A stretch of 64,000 bases of DNA from CAYTEO01 sp964436825 (GTDB lineage Bacteria; Krumholzibacteriota; Krumholzibacteriia; LZORAL124-64-63). The translations under genes were made by a program, and so were the position numbers. This document shows, one piece after another, positions 43,494 through 53,100 of this stretch. The stretch is taken from contig CAYTEO010000006.1 of assembly GCA_964436825.1 (NCBI GenBank), forward strand, positions 12,283-76,282, in the 5' to 3' direction. Under the pieces are notes generated by a model, which had not been told where the DNA came from, did not search any database, and was given only the letters and a program-made list of their open reading frames with translations. Each line of letters begins with the position of its first letter. The first letter of the stretch is position 1.

Positions 43494-45018
43494 CCAGATC
43501 GAGGAGCTGCGCTCCCACATCGTCTTCCTGACCGAGAAGGGCTACGTCGTCGACGGCGCCACCAACGGCCAGGACGCCGTGACGATGCTCCGGCGCACCC
43601 CCTACGACGCCATCCTGCTGGACGAGATGATGCCGGGGATGGACGGGCTGGAGACCCTCGCCGCGCTGAAGCGGGTCCGCGAGAACGTCCCGGTCGTCAT
43701 GATCACCAAGAGCGAGGAGGAGGACCTGCTGGACCGGGCCATCGGCCGCCGCATCGACGACTACCTGGTCAAGCCGGTCTCGCCGCTGCAGGTCATGTCG
43801 GCCCTGAAGCGGCTGCTGGAGGGGCGCCGCATCCGGGGCGAACAGGTCAACCGGGAGTACCTGCGGCACTTCGCCGAGATCACCCGGCGGCTGGGCGAGG
43901 CGGACTCGCCGGCCGACTGGGAGGCCCTCTACGAGCAGATGGTCACCTGGGAACTGGATCTCTATGCCTACGGGGACCGCACCCTGCTGGAGACCCACCA
44001 GGAACAGATGGCCGAGTGCAACCGCGTCTTCGCCCGCTTCGTGCGGGAGCACTACGGCGACTGGACGGCCGGCGGCGGCGACGCCCCGCTGCTGAGCCCC
44101 GATCTCTTCCGCCGCTGGATCCTGCCCGAGCTGGAGAACGCGCCCCAGGTCGTCTGGATCGTCATCGACTGCATGCGCCTGGACCAGTGGCGCCACGTCG
44201 AGGACCTGCTCGAGCCCTACTACTACCTGGAGCGGCGGCTCTACTGGTCGCTGCTGCCGACGGCCACGCCGTTCGCCCGCAACGCCCTGTTCGCCGGCCT
44301 GTGGCCCCGCGAGATCGCCGTGCGCTACCCCGACTGGTGGCGCGGCTCCAGCCGCCAGCAGCACTCCAAGAACGCCCACGAGGCCGAGCTGCTGGGGGAG
44401 CAGCTGCGGCGCCTGGGCAGCGATGCCGCCGACAGCTACAAGTACTACAAGGTGTACGACGTCCGGGACACCGACGACCTGCGGCGGCATGTGGGATCGC
44501 TGGGAGGGGTCCGGCTGGTGGCGGCGGTCTACAACTTCCTGGACATCATGGCCCACGGTCGTTCCCAGTCGACGATCCTCAAGGAGCTGGCCCCCGACGT
44601 GGCCGCCTTCCGCTCCCTGATGCGCAGCTGGTTCGAGCACTCGACCCTGCTGGAGGTCCTGCGGCAGCTGGCCCGGCGCGATGCGACGGTCATCGTGACC
44701 ACGGACCACGGTTCGACCCACTGTCACCGCGCCACGACCGTCCGCGGCAACCGGGAGACGAGCACGAACGTCCGCTACAAGTACGGCGACAACCTGGGGG
44801 TCGACGACGGCGACGTCTTCCTGCTGGGCGATCCGCAGCGGTACGGCCTGCCGCGCCAGTCCCCCATCGAGAACTACGCCGTCGCCACGCAGGACTTCTA
44901 CATGGTCTACCCGACCAACTTCCACGAGTACGAACGGCTCTACCGGGACAGTTTCCAGCACGGGGGGATCAGCCTGGAGGAGATGATCGTCCCGCTGGTC
45001 GTCCTGCGACCCCGCTAG
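43465..45018 (+). CDS. porX: PorX-like response regulator with PglZ phosphatase domain
   Basis: The 517-residue protein has an N-terminal receiver domain (Asp53 in ILLDEMMPGMDG, Lys103 in DYLVKPVSP), a helical linker (125-200) and a C-terminal alkaline-phosphatase-fold PglZ domain. Metal and catalytic residues can be seen: Asp235 (WIVIDCMR), Thr266 or Thr268 (LPTATPFAR), Asp360 and His364 (NFLDIMAH), and Asp414-His415 (TTDHGST). This order is diagnostic of PorX, which in Bacteroidota controls type IX secretion and has nucleotide phosphodiesterase activity. Here it is encoded with its kinase. The GTG start overlaps the kinase gene by 29 bases. Confidence 0.92.
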   Translation: MAFRILWVDDQIEELRSHIVFLTEKGYVVDGATNGQDAVTMLRRTPYDAILLDEMMPGMDGLETLAALKRVRENVPVVMITKSEEEDLLDRAIGRRIDDYLVKPVSPLQVMSALKRLLEGRRIRGEQVNREYLRHFAEITRRLGEADSPADWEALYEQMVTWELDLYAYGDRTLLETHQEQMAECNRVFARFVREHYGDWTAGGGDAPLLSPDLFRRWILPELENAPQVVWIVIDCMRLDQWRHVEDLLEPYYYLERRLYWSLLPTATPFARNALFAGLWPREIAVRYPDWWRGSSRQQHSKNAHEAELLGEQLRRLGSDAADSYKYYKVYDVRDTDDLRRHVGSLGGVRLVAAVYNFLDIMAHGRSQSTILKELAPDVAAFRSLMRSWFEHSTLLEVLRQLARRDATVIVTTDHGSTHCHRATTVRGNRETSTNVRYKYGDNLGVDDGDVFLLGDPQRYGLPRQSPIENYAVATQDFYMVYPTNFHEYERLYRDSFQHGGISLEEMIVPLVVLRPR

Positions 45019-45026
45019 GAGGACGG

Positions 45027-45542
45027 ATGACACGGTCGATGCCGCTGGCGGAGGGGTTCCCTCTCGTGCGACGCTGTGCCGGACCGGCGGAGACCCTGGC
45101 CCTGGGACGCGCGCTGGCCGAGCGCCTGCAGGGAGGGGAGACGATCCTGCTCTGGGGCGAGCTGGGGGCGGGCAAGACCCTGCTGGTGCGGGGGATCGCC
45201 GAGGGGCTGGGCTGCGACGAGCGGGTCACCTCGCCCACCTTCAACCTGGCCCACCGCTACCACGGGCGGCTCGTCGTCCACCACCTGGACCTCTACCGGC
45301 TGGGTCCCCGGGACGACTTGCACGACATCGGGATCGATGCCGTCCTGGACGAGACGGCGGCGGGCGGTGCGGTCCTGCTGGTGGAGTGGCCCACGCCCCT
45401 GGTCCCGTGGCTGCGCGAGCCGCTGGAAATGCTGCTGCAGATCGACGAGGATCCCGACAGTCGTCTCTGCTGCCTGCGGGGCGGGGGCGCCGCCTTGACG
45501 CGACTGGCCGACCTGTTCGCACCCCGGGAGGATTCATGCTGA
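45027..45542 (+). CDS. tsaE: tRNA t6A biosynthesis ATPase TsaE
   Basis: The 171-residue protein has the TsaE P-loop GELGAGKTLLVRGI, followed by TSPTFNLAHRY and HHLDLYRLGPRDDLHDIGID, and VEWPTPL in place of the usual VEWPE. It helps load threonylcarbamoyl-AMP onto TsaD. AGGAGGAC precedes the ATG, 8 bases after the PorX-like gene. It overlaps tsaB by 7 bases. tsaD is not in the window. Confidence 0.94.
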   Translation: MTRSMPLAEGFPLVRRCAGPAETLALGRALAERLQGGETILLWGELGAGKTLLVRGIAEGLGCDERVTSPTFNLAHRYHGRLVVHHLDLYRLGPRDDLHDIGIDAVLDETAAGGAVLLVEWPTPLVPWLREPLEMLLQIDEDPDSRLCCLRGGGAALTRLADLFAPREDSC

Positions 45543-46330
45543 CCCTGGCCCTGGACACCGCGACGACGTGGGGGCGTTTCGCCCTGGCCGAGGAGGGTGA
45601 GCTGCTCTCCTACCGCCCCTACAACGTGACCGGCAGCTACGCCGACGCCCTGCTGGAGCAGGTGGACCGGCTGCTGGCCGAGGGGGAGAGGGAGCGCGGG
45701 CGGATCGCGGCGGTCGCGGTCTGCCGGGGACCGGGCAGTTTCACCGGAGTGCGCATCGGCGTGGCCACCGCCAAGGCCCTGGCCCATGCCCTGGGCGCCT
45801 CCCTCCACGCCGTCACCACCCTGGAGGCGATGGCTGCCGACGTGCTGGCCGAGCGCCTGACGGCGGAGTTGGCCGTTCCCGTCCTGGACGCCCGGCGCGG
45901 CGAGTTGTTCTGGGGAGTCTACCGGCGCCGCGACGGCTGGGTGGAGCCGGTCGTGCCGCCGCGGGTCCAGGCGCCGGATCCGGCCTGGTCGGCGCTGCTG
46001 GAGGCCGTTCCGCGACCGGACGAGGCCGCCCTCTGTGGCGACGGCGTGCGACTGCTGGTGGGTGAGGGTGCGGAACTCCGCCCCGAGCTGGCCGGCCGGG
46101 GCCGTCCCGTGCTGCGGCAGTGGAGCGCCGCCCACCCCGCCACGGCCCGCGCCCTGGCTGTCGCGGTCTCCGCCGGCCGGTTGACGGAGGCGGAGATCCA
46201 CCCCTTCCAGCTGACCCCCCTCTACCTGCGCGTCTCCGACGCGGAGCGGCACCGGGGACTGGACCTCACCCCCGCCGCGCCCCCGAAGCCGGGCGACCGC
46301 GGCGGACCGCGGGGGGCGGAGGATGACTGA
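45536..46330 (+). CDS. tsaB: tRNA t6A biosynthesis protein TsaB
   Basis: The 264-residue ASKHA-fold protein starts LTLALDTATTWGRFAL and contains VCRGPGSFTGVRIGVATAKALAHALG, the strongest TsaB signature, then VLDARRGELFWGVY. It dimerises with TsaD in the t6A complex. A GGGAGGATTC site precedes the ATG. It overlaps tsaE by 7 bases and rimI by 8 bases, the common bacterial order tsaE-tsaB-rimI. Confidence 0.93.
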   Translation: MLTLALDTATTWGRFALAEEGELLSYRPYNVTGSYADALLEQVDRLLAEGERERGRIAAVAVCRGPGSFTGVRIGVATAKALAHALGASLHAVTTLEAMAADVLAERLTAELAVPVLDARRGELFWGVYRRRDGWVEPVVPPRVQAPDPAWSALLEAVPRPDEAALCGDGVRLLVGEGAELRPELAGRGRPVLRQWSAAHPATARALAVAVSAGRLTEAEIHPFQLTPLYLRVSDAERHRGLDLTPAAPPKPGDRGGPRGAEDD

Positions 46331-46811
46331 GCTGCCGGCAATCCGCGTCCGTCCCGGCACGGTGGCCGACCTCGACCAGGTCGTCCGCATCGAGCGGGAG
46401 GCCTTCTCCGACCCGTGGCCCGCCGACTCCCTGCGGCGCGAGCTGGCCGCGGACCGGTTGCGTCGCCCCCTGGTGGCCGAGGCGGACGGCAAGGTCGTCG
46501 GCTACCTGATGGCCTGGCGGGTGGCCGACGAGTGGCACATCATCAACGTGGCCGTCGACGGCCGCTGGCGCCGTCGGGGCGTGGGGGCCCGGCTGCTGGC
46601 AGTCTCCCTGGACGAGGCGCGCGCGACCGGCTGCTCGCTGGTGACCCTCGAGGTGCGGGTCGGTAACGCGGCGGCCAGGGCCTTCTACCGGCGGTTCGGC
46701 TTCCGGGAGGTGGGCCTGCGCCGGGGCTACTACCACGACACGGGGGAGGACGCCGTCCTGATGTCCCGGTCGCTCGCCCCCGTCGGGACCGACCCCGGCC
46801 GCGGGGATTGA
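46323..46811 (+). CDS. rimI: GNAT N-acetyltransferase, RimI type
   Basis: The 162-residue GNAT protein has acetyl-CoA-binding motif WRRRGVGARLL and LEVRVGNAAARAFYRRFGF, with IEREAFSDPWPADSL at the N-terminus as in ribosomal S18 alanine acetyltransferase RimI. Placement directly after tsaB supports the RimI call. The next unit begins with its own promoter at 46828. Confidence 0.9.
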   Translation: MTELPAIRVRPGTVADLDQVVRIEREAFSDPWPADSLRRELAADRLRRPLVAEADGKVVGYLMAWRVADEWHIINVAVDGRWRRRGVGARLLAVSLDEARATGCSLVTLEVRVGNAAARAFYRRFGFREVGLRRGYYHDTGEDAVLMSRSLAPVGTDPGRGD

Positions 46812-46827
46812 AAAACCGTTCCCGTGG

Positions 46828-46856
46828 TTGTCGCCGGGACCGCGACAGGCTACCGT
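46828..46856 (+). promoter_or_regulatory. sigma70-like promoter for accD
   Basis: TTGTCG (46828-46833) and TACCGT (46851-46856) are 17 bases apart, giving a leader of about 38 bases with CGGGAGGAT before the ATG. Confidence 0.55.
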
Positions 46857-46900
46857 AGGCACTGGATCGACGACCAGACACGGCAACGCGGGAGGATGGC

Positions 46901-47782
46901 ATGTCCTGGTTGACGCAGGCCAAGAAGGGCATCCGCGCCCTGACCAGCCAGAAGAAGGACATCCCCGACAATCTCTGGACCAAGTGTCCCTCCTGCGGGG
47001 ACGTCCTCTACCACAGGGAGCTGGCCCGCAACCTCTGGGTGTGCGCCAACTGCGGCCATCATCTGCGCATCTCCGCCGATCGCTACCTGGAGCTGCTGGC
47101 CGATCCCGGCACCTGGCACGAGACCCACACCGGGATCGTGTCGGAGGATCCCCTGGGCTTCAAGGACAGCAAGCGCTACGTCGACCGCCTGAAGGAGAGC
47201 CGCAAGAAGACCGGGCGCGAGGACGCCATCCTGACCGGCCGCTGCGAGATCGACCATGTGCCGACCTGCCTCGGGATCATGGACTTCTCCTTCATGGGCG
47301 GCAGCATGGGATCGGTCGTGGGAGAGAAGATCGCCCGCCTGCTGGGCGACGCGCTGAAGCACCGCGAGGCGGCCGTCATCGTCTCCTGCTCCGGCGGCGC
47401 CCGGATGCAGGAGTCCCTCCTGTCGCTGATGCAGATGGCCAAGACCAGCGCCATGCTGGCCCGGCTGCGGGCGGAGGGGATCCCCTACGTCTCGGTCCTG
47501 ACCCATCCGACGACCGGCGGCGTGACGGCCAGCTACGCCATGCTCGGCGACGTCATCCTGGCCGAGCCGGGGGCGTTGATCGGTTTCGCCGGCCCGCGCG
47601 TCATCCAGCAGACGATCAACAGCGACCTGCCCGAGGGTTTCCAGTCGAGCGAGTTCCTGCTGGAGCACGGGATGCTCGACGCCATCGTCCCGCGCGGCAA
47701 GCTGAAGGAGACTCTGGCCGGGGTCCTGCACTGGTTCGTCGACGGGCGCGATGTCTCGGTGCGGCAACCGTTCCGCGGTTGA
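46901..47782 (+). CDS. accD: acetyl-CoA carboxylase carboxyltransferase subunit beta
   Basis: The 293-residue protein has the N-terminal zinc finger (Cys29, Cys32, Cys48, Cys51 in KCPSCG and WVCANCGHH) and the crotonase-fold core with FMGGSMGSVVGEKIARL, SCSGGARMQESLLSLMQMAKT and HPTTGGVTASYAMLGD. With AccA it transfers CO2 from carboxybiotin to acetyl-CoA to make malonyl-CoA. folC follows after 3 bases, the usual accD-folC order. Confidence 0.96.
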   Translation: MSWLTQAKKGIRALTSQKKDIPDNLWTKCPSCGDVLYHRELARNLWVCANCGHHLRISADRYLELLADPGTWHETHTGIVSEDPLGFKDSKRYVDRLKESRKKTGREDAILTGRCEIDHVPTCLGIMDFSFMGGSMGSVVGEKIARLLGDALKHREAAVIVSCSGGARMQESLLSLMQMAKTSAMLARLRAEGIPYVSVLTHPTTGGVTASYAMLGDVILAEPGALIGFAGPRVIQQTINSDLPEGFQSSEFLLEHGMLDAIVPRGKLKETLAGVLHWFVDGRDVSVRQPFRG

Positions 47783-47785
47783 TCC

Positions 47786-49192
47786 ATGACGACGTCCGAC
47801 TCGCCAAGGAAACGCATCGCGGTCGAGCCGGGGGTCTCCCTGACGGCTCCGCCCCCCTTCGCCCCGGACCACCCGGACCTGGCCTGGCTCTTCTCCCTCA
47901 ACCGGCACGGCTTCCGGCCGGGGTTGCGCCGCATCCGGGGCCTGCTGGCGGACCTGGGGCACCCGGAGCGGTCGTTCCGGTCGCTCGTCGTGGCCGGGAC
48001 CAACGGCAAGGGGAGCACGACCCGGCTGCTGGCCGGCCTCTGCCGGGCGGCCGGCTACCGGACGGCCACCTACACCAGCCCCCACTTGCTGCGCGTGACC
48101 GAGCGGCTGGAGATCGACGGCCGGCCCGTGGACCGTGAGCTCTTCCTCGCGGCGGCGGCGCGGGTGCGGCCGCTGGTGGAGCGGCACGCGGCGAGCTGGT
48201 TCGAGACGCTGACGGCCATCGCGGCGCTGGTCTGCCGGGAGCAGGGGTGCGAGGTCCTCTGCTGCGAGGTGGGACTGGGCGGCCGCCTCGACGCCACCCG
48301 CGCCCTGCCCGCGTCGGCCGTCCTGCTGACCGGTGTCGCCCTGGACCACCAGCGGATCCTGGGGGAGACGCGCGAGCGGATCGCCGCCGAGAAGCTGGGC
48401 CTGCTGGCACCGGGTGTGCCGCTGCTGAGCGGCGTCGACGCGGAGCTGCGGCCCCAGGTCTTCCAGGCGGCCGTCGCCGTCGGGGCGCCGTGCCTCTTCG
48501 TGGACGAGGTCTGCCGCCTCGAGGGGGACGACACCGGCTGGCGCCTGGCGACGCGGCGGCGGTCCTATGAGGACCTGCCGCCGTTGTCGCCGCCGGTCAT
48601 GCGGCGCAACGCCGCCCTGGCCCTGCTGGCGCTGGAGGAGCTGGCGGCGCGCGACCCGTGGTGGCGACTGCCCGACGACCCGGCCGCCGCCCTGGCCGGC
48701 GTGTTCCTGCCGGGCCGGTTCCAGTGGCTGCTCGAGGGGCCGGACGTCCTGTTCGACACGGCCCACAACGACGAGGCGCTGACGATCGCCCTGGACGCCT
48801 TCCTGGCCCGCCCGTGCGCCGGCAGGCGGCTGGTCCTGTTCGGGGGGATGGCCGACAAGACCCCCGGGCCGGGCGTGGGGGAACGCCTCGGTCGTTGCGA
48901 CCGGGTCCACGCCGCCCCCCCCTCCTTGCCCCGGGCCCGGAACCCGCGGCAGCTGGAGGCGTTGTTGAGGGACCGGTGGCGGCTCCCGTCCACCCTGGTA
49001 TCGATCCACGCCACGGTGGCCGGGGCCCTGGCGGCCGTGGCCGCCGAGGCGCACCCGCGGGACGCCGTCCTGGTCTGCGGCTCCTGTTTCCTGGTGGCCG
49101 AGGCGCTGCACCGGCTCGGCTACGAAGACCTGGAGGCGACCCGCGAGCGGCGTTCCGCCGCAGCGGTCCTTGCCCGGATCACCGACGGATGA
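47786..49192 (+). CDS. folC: folylpolyglutamate synthase / dihydrofolate synthase
   Basis: The 468-residue Mur-ligase-type protein has VVAGTNGKGSTTRLL (P-loop), YTSPHLLRVTERLEIDG (omega loop), CEVGLGGRLDATRAL and VALDHQRILGETRERIAAEK. The C-terminal motif reads FDTAHNDEAL where most homologues have DGAHNP. It adds glutamate to folates. The reading frame is complete; the first 25 residues are variable. A 40-base gap separates it from the ROK gene. Confidence 0.93.
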   Translation: MTTSDSPRKRIAVEPGVSLTAPPPFAPDHPDLAWLFSLNRHGFRPGLRRIRGLLADLGHPERSFRSLVVAGTNGKGSTTRLLAGLCRAAGYRTATYTSPHLLRVTERLEIDGRPVDRELFLAAAARVRPLVERHAASWFETLTAIAALVCREQGCEVLCCEVGLGGRLDATRALPASAVLLTGVALDHQRILGETRERIAAEKLGLLAPGVPLLSGVDAELRPQVFQAAVAVGAPCLFVDEVCRLEGDDTGWRLATRRRSYEDLPPLSPPVMRRNAALALLALEELAARDPWWRLPDDPAAALAGVFLPGRFQWLLEGPDVLFDTAHNDEALTIALDAFLARPCAGRRLVLFGGMADKTPGPGVGERLGRCDRVHAAPPSLPRARNPRQLEALLRDRWRLPSTLVSIHATVAGALAAVAAEAHPRDAVLVCGSCFLVAEALHRLGYEDLEATRERRSAAAVLARITDG

Positions 49193-49232
49193 TCCGGGTC
49201 GATCCCCTGGCCGGGGAAGGAGGGCGACGGAC

Positions 49233-50186
49233 GTGATCCTGGGCGCCGACATCGGCGGCACCGCCGTCAAGTTCGTCCTGTCGGACCGCGACGGGAACGT
49301 CGCCCTGCGCGACCAGGTCCCCACCGATCCCCAGTCCCCCCGGGTCACCCTGGACCACCTGGCGGCGCGGCTGCGCGAGGCGGGACACGATCCCGCCGGC
49401 CTGGCGGGCGTCGGCGTGGCCTGCGCCGGGATCGTCTCGCCCCGCAAGGGAAGACTGGGCCGGGCGCCCAACCTGCCCGGCTGGGAGCACAGCTCCCTGG
49501 CCGAGCCGTTGCGGGCGGTCTTCGGCGCGCTGCCCGCGGCGTTCGCCAACGACGTCAACGCGGCCCTGGTCGGCGAGGCCCGCCTGGGCGCCGGCCGCGG
49601 GGCCCGGGACGTCGTCATGCTGGCCCTGGGCACCGGCGTCGGCGGGGCCGTCATGGTCGCCGGCCGCCTGGTGACCGGGGCGCACGACGGGGCGGGGGAG
49701 ATCGGTCACATGGTCGTCGACCCGGCGGGGCCGGTCTGCGGGTGCGGCAACCGGGGCTGCCTGGAGGCCTTCGCGGGGGCGCGGGCCCTGCTGGCCGCCG
49801 CCCGGAGCCGGGCGGCCGACCCGGGGGCGGGGGAGGCGTTCCGTTCCCTGGTCCGCGCCCGGGGCGAGGCGCTGACGCCCCGCGACCTGGCGGCCGCTGC
49901 GGCCGCCGGGGACGCGGATGCCCTGGCCCTCTACCACCTGGCGGGAGACCGGCTCGGGATCGCCGTCGGGAACCTCGTCAACGTCCTCGACCCCGAGCGG
50001 GTCATCATCGGCGGGGGCGTGGCCCAGGCCGGGGACCTGATCCTGGAACCCTGCCGGCGGCGCGCCGTCACCGTCGTCCTGGGGGAGCGGAGCCGTCGCA
50101 CCCCGGTCGTGGGGGCCGAGCTGGGACCGTGGGCCGCCGCCCTGGGCGCCGCCCTGCTGGCCGCCGGCGGGGAGGGGGCGCCGTGA
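49233..50186 (+). CDS. ROK-family sugar kinase (glucokinase-like)
   Basis: The 317-residue protein has the ATP motif LGADIGGTAVKF, the sugar-binding NDVNAALVGEARLGAGRG, LGTGVGGAVMV, and the ROK zinc site GEIGHMVVDPAGPVCGCGNRG (CxCGxxGC), here followed by CLEAFA. It probably phosphorylates glucose or another hexose. The GTG start follows AAGGAGGG. Its last codons overlap the lptD start by GTGA. Confidence 0.9.
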   Translation: MILGADIGGTAVKFVLSDRDGNVALRDQVPTDPQSPRVTLDHLAARLREAGHDPAGLAGVGVACAGIVSPRKGRLGRAPNLPGWEHSSLAEPLRAVFGALPAAFANDVNAALVGEARLGAGRGARDVVMLALGTGVGGAVMVAGRLVTGAHDGAGEIGHMVVDPAGPVCGCGNRGCLEAFAGARALLAAARSRAADPGAGEAFRSLVRARGEALTPRDLAAAAAAGDADALALYHLAGDRLGIAVGNLVNVLDPERVIIGGGVAQAGDLILEPCRRRAVTVVLGERSRRTPVVGAELGPWAAALGAALLAAGGEGAP

Positions 50187-53100
50187 CCGGCGGCGCGCGG
50201 TCCGGCCGCCGCGCCGTCCTGCTGCTGGTCGTGCTGGCGGTGGCCGCGGGTGCCACCGCCGTCCCGGCCAGGACGGGGCCGCTGGGGCCGGGGGGCGGCC
50301 GGACGCGCTACCGGGCGGACCGGCTGGTCGACAGGATCATCGACGGCCGGCCGGTGACGACCCTGCTCGGCAACGTCCGGATCACCCGGGACACCACCTC
50401 CATCGCCAGCGACACCGCCCGGTTCTACCGTGACGAGGAGCTGTACGTCTTCCGCGGGCACATCACGATGACCCAGGGCCGGACCGTCCTGACCTGTCGC
50501 GACGCCGCCTACTCGTCCCCCCGCGACGAGGCCGATTTCGACGGCGATGTCAGGGTCGTCGACGGCGACGCCATCGCCACGGCCCGGCGCGCGGAGCTGC
50601 GCCGGGGCGGGGACCTGCTGCGGCTGATCGGTGATGCCCGCCTGGTCCTGCCCGAATACGTCGTCTGGGCCGACACGATCATCCGCTGGGGCGACGGCAG
50701 CCGGGGGGAGGCGTCCGGCCACGTCAAGATCGTCGATCCCGGCGGCGAGAGCGTCGTCACCGGCGACCACGCCGTCTTCGACCGCCGGCGCGACGTGGCG
50801 ATCGTCGACCGCGCCCCCCGCCTGCTCAGCCGGGAGCAGGGCGGCCAGCCGCTCTACGGCACCTCGCGCGTCATGGCGTTCCACCGCGTGGGCCGGCGGG
50901 TCGTCATGGTCGACAGCGTGCGCATCCGCCAGGGGCGCCACACCGCCGCCGCCGACACGGCGGTCATCCACGGGCGCGAGAGGGTCGTCCTGACCGGTGC
51001 GCCGTGGCTGGACGACGGCGAGGGCAGCACGATGACGGCCAGGCGGATCGAGTTCCGCTACCGCGACGGGCAGCTGGACCGGGTCCTGCTGCACGGCGAG
51101 GCGACGATGCGCGACGACCAGCCGGCGGCCCTGGCGAGCCGTTTCCGCGGCCTGCCGGACACCGACGTGCTGACCGGCGACACCATCAGCATCGACATGG
51201 CCGACCAGCGGCCCCGGTACGCCCTGGTCGTCGGCGACGCCCACAGCATCTACGTTCCCGAGGATACCGAGGACGAGGTGGCCTACAACGACGTGGCCGG
51301 CGACACGATCGGGATCACCTTCCGGGACCAGCGCGTCCGGCGGGTCGACGTCCGTGGCCACATGAGCGGCAACTACTACTTCGTCCGGCAGGACAGCATC
51401 GGCCGGTCGCGGCGGGACAGCGTCCTCGTCCTGCCGGCGCCGGGCGACACGACGGCCGTCGCCGCCGCGGACACGCTCGCGGCCCCGCCGCCGTTCCCCT
51501 TCGCCGAGCGCCGCGAGAAGGTGGACTACCAGGGGCACCGCGCCCTGTTCGACCTCGAGGAGAAGCGGATCGTCATCGCGGGCGAGGCGCGCATGGTCTA
51601 CGGCACCATGGACCTGACGGCGCAGCAGATCCGCCTGGAGCTGCAGTCCCGCGAGCTCTACGCCACGGGGGAGCCGCTGCTGGTGGACGGGACCGAGAGG
51701 ATCGCCGGCCGGAAGATGGGCTACGACTTCGAGCACCGCAGCGGCGCCGTCAAGCAGGGAGCCACGTCGATGGAGGGCTTCTTCTACGTCGGGGAGGAGA
51801 TCAAGCGCTTCGCCGACGGCAGCCTGAAGATCCACAGCGGCCGGATGACCTCCTGCGACCTGGCGCAGCCCCACTACCACTTCTGGGCGGACAAGATGAT
51901 GATCCGCCCCGGCGACAAGGTCGTGGCCCGGCCCATCGTCATGAAGGTCGGCCACGTGCCGGTCTTCGCCCTGCCGTTCTACTTCAAGTCGCTGAAGGCT
52001 GGCCGCAAGTCGGGGATCCTGTTCCCGACCTTCAACTTCGGCTGGTCGGAGCGGACCGGCCGCTACATCCGCGACTGGGGCTACTACTGGGCCACCAACG
52101 ACTACACCGACTTCACCTTCCGCGGCGACTACAACGAGCGCCGGGAACTGACCTGGCAGCTCACCAACGGCTACGTCAAGCGGTACGCCTTCCACGGCAA
52201 CGTCAGCTACTCGCGACGGACCACCCTGGGCGACGATCCCAAGACGCGGGAGTGGCAGTTCCGCTGGAACCACGAGCAGCAGACCCTGTTCGACTACTAC
52301 CGCTTCCGGGCGAACATGCAGATGTCCAGCCGCAGCATCTCCCGCAGCGACCTGATCAACGACGTCGGCCGGGACATCATCAGCGGCCAGCAGACCTCGA
52401 CGGTCTACCTCAGCCGCAGCTGGTCGTCGCTGAGCGCCTCGCTGAACTTCAAGCGGGACGAGTTCGTCAACAGGGAGGACGACGACCCGTCCACGAACAA
52501 CAAGCTCTTCTCCCAGGGCTTCCCCATCCTGTCGGTCTCGGTCAAGAGCCGCGCCCTGCTGCCGGCACGGCACGGCGGACGCGGCAGTTTCCTGGGGGAC
52601 CTGCTGCGCAACACCTACCTGCGCCAGAGCTACAGCTTCCGGACCCAGCGCGACGGCTTCGAGACGACCGAGACGGTCACCCACTCCGCGTCGGGCAACG
52701 CGTCGCTGGACTTCAAGCCGCCGCGGATCTGGATCTTCAACGTGGGGACCGGTGTCAGCGCCAGCCACAGCTGGACACGGCGCACCGAGTCGGGCGAGAC
52801 CTTCGCCTGGAGCGACAGCGACTCCACCTACGTCGCCACCCCCGTCGACATGGTGGAGGAGCAGACCCAGACCTCGCTGTCGATCAACAGCAACCTGACG
52901 ACGACCCTCTACGGCCTCTTCTCGCCGCACATCGGCCGGCTGCGGGGGATCCGTCACACGCTCCGCTTCGGGGTCAGCCACCGCCTCGCGCCGTCGATCC
53001 CGGGCAAGCAGCGCCGCAGCGAGAGCTTCGGCCTGAGCCTCAACAACCGGTTCGACGTCAAGTACCTCACCGGCGCCGCCGACGACTCGACGGCGGAGAT

